From: Bacteroidales bacterium
GTDB taxonomy: Bacteria > Bacteroidota > Bacteroidia > Bacteroidales > UBA932
Length of the DNA: 14,887 nt
Direction of reading: 5' to 3'
NCBI GenBank assembly: GCA_004552115.1
Contig: SFPH01000001.1
Coordinates: 1 to 14,887, forward strand
Below are positions 14,525-14,887 of the stretch, one piece after another. The notes beneath the pieces were generated by a model. That model ran no database searches, was not told the DNA's origin, and saw only the letters and a list, made by a program, of their open reading frames with translations. The number at the start of each line of letters is the position of its first letter. Within the stretch, counting starts at the first letter, position 1. A program made the translations under genes and the position numbers.

Positions 14525-14887
14525 ATGATGTCGGATGCCGGACTGAAATATCTGAAAGTGATTCTCCCTCTCAAACTTGACTGGGAGCCCTGCTACAGCT
14601 ATGCCCCTGCGGATGGCGCTGCCGTTCCGGAGATCGGGAGCAGGGTGAATGTGAGATTTGCGGGCAGGAGATATATCGGCGTGGTGTCCGGGAAGGACAT
14701 TGTTCCTGAAATTGAAGCATCCAGAATCCAGAGAATCATAGGTGTGGAAGACGGCATTGCGCCCATTACCGAGGCTGAATTGAAGCTTTGGCGCTTCGTG
14801 TCGGATTATTATATGTGTACGGTTGGGGAGGTCTGCAAGGCCGCCTATCCTTCCCTGAAAAATGACGGCGAGCTGGTCCTTTCCAGG
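14525..14887 (+). CDS. priA: Primosomal protein N' (PriA helicase), N-terminal part, cut by the right window edge
   Basis: The first 121 codons of a gene that runs out of the window in frame. The start is ATG-ATG at 14525/14528, 42 nt after the upstream stop. The translation matches the PriA 3'-DNA-binding domain: YLKVILPLKLDWEPCYSYA, then EIGSRVNVRFAGRRYIGVV, RIIGVEDGIAPITEAELKLW and FVSDYYMCTVGEVCKAAYP. The last segment (DYYxCTxGEVxKAAxP) is very typical of PriA in this phylum. PriA restarts stalled replication forks by loading the primosome. The helicase and zinc-binding parts lie outside. Confidence in the family is high although only about one sixth of the expected length is visible. Confidence 0.93.
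   Translation, partial: MMSDAGLKYLKVILPLKLDWEPCYSYAPADGAAVPEIGSRVNVRFAGRRYIGVVSGKDIVPEIEASRIQRIIGVEDGIAPITEAELKLWRFVSDYYMCTVGEVCKAAYPSLKNDGELVLSR

Noticed and set aside
1..14887. CRISPR arrays, insertion sequences, tRNA or rRNA genes, riboswitches
   Set aside because: No regularly spaced repeats, no transposase, no terminal inverted repeats and no tRNA-like or rRNA-like sequence were found; intergenic space is too short for most structured leaders.

Overview
The window looks like chromosomal DNA from a member of the Bacteroidota, most likely Bacteroidales. Evidence: promoter-like boxes of the type TAnnTTTG upstream of several genes, mostly absent Shine-Dalgarno sequences, a short-form adenylate kinase, the xer-hpf gene pair, and several families typical of the phylum (a fused acyltransferase/methyltransferase, a helix-hairpin-helix outer-membrane protein, tandem LAB_N). 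I cannot name a genus. Coding density is very high, no stretch over 300 bases lacks a gene, and I see no insertion sequence, CRISPR array, tRNA or rRNA.

Region 1 (1-5055, plus strand) is the end of a tightly packed operon: the C-terminal part of what is probably an MMPL transporter/lysophospholipid acyltransferase/methyltransferase fusion (cut by the left edge), a membrane-anchored C45-type Ntn hydrolase, a PaaK-like acyl-CoA ligase and a small unrecognised secreted protein. The first three genes overlap by 4 nt. The set resembles the tailoring and export end of an aryl-polyene/flexirubin-like lipid locus, but no ketosynthase or ammonia-lyase is visible. A perfect hairpin terminator (5100-5125) closes it and also closes the opposing operon.

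Region 2 (5132-8415, minus strand) reads leftward: an orphan HsdR-N-like nuclease-fold protein, cca (tRNA CCA-adding enzyme with HD domain), a Xer tyrosine recombinase with an extra segment, and hpf (ribosome hibernation factor). hpf overlaps the recombinase by 11 nt and, unusually for the phylum, has a near-perfect Shine-Dalgarno sequence.

Region 3 (8523-11562, plus strand) is a three-gene glycosylation cassette, divergently transcribed from region 2: a DPM1-like GT2 synthase, a membrane protein with two LAB_N (SWEET/PQ-loop-like) repeats, and an ArnT-like GT39/83 integral membrane glycosyltransferase. Together they suggest synthesis of a polyprenyl-phosphate sugar, its flipping, and periplasmic transfer. 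I consider this the best candidate for an under-described system.

Region 4 (11563-12706, minus strand) is hpt-adk, nucleotide salvage and balance. The adk stop codon abuts the stop of the GT39 gene with no gap. Region 5 (12847-14887, plus strand) holds a ComEA-like helix-hairpin-helix plus beta-barrel protein broken by a single-base frameshift near 13573, followed by the start of priA, cut by the right edge.
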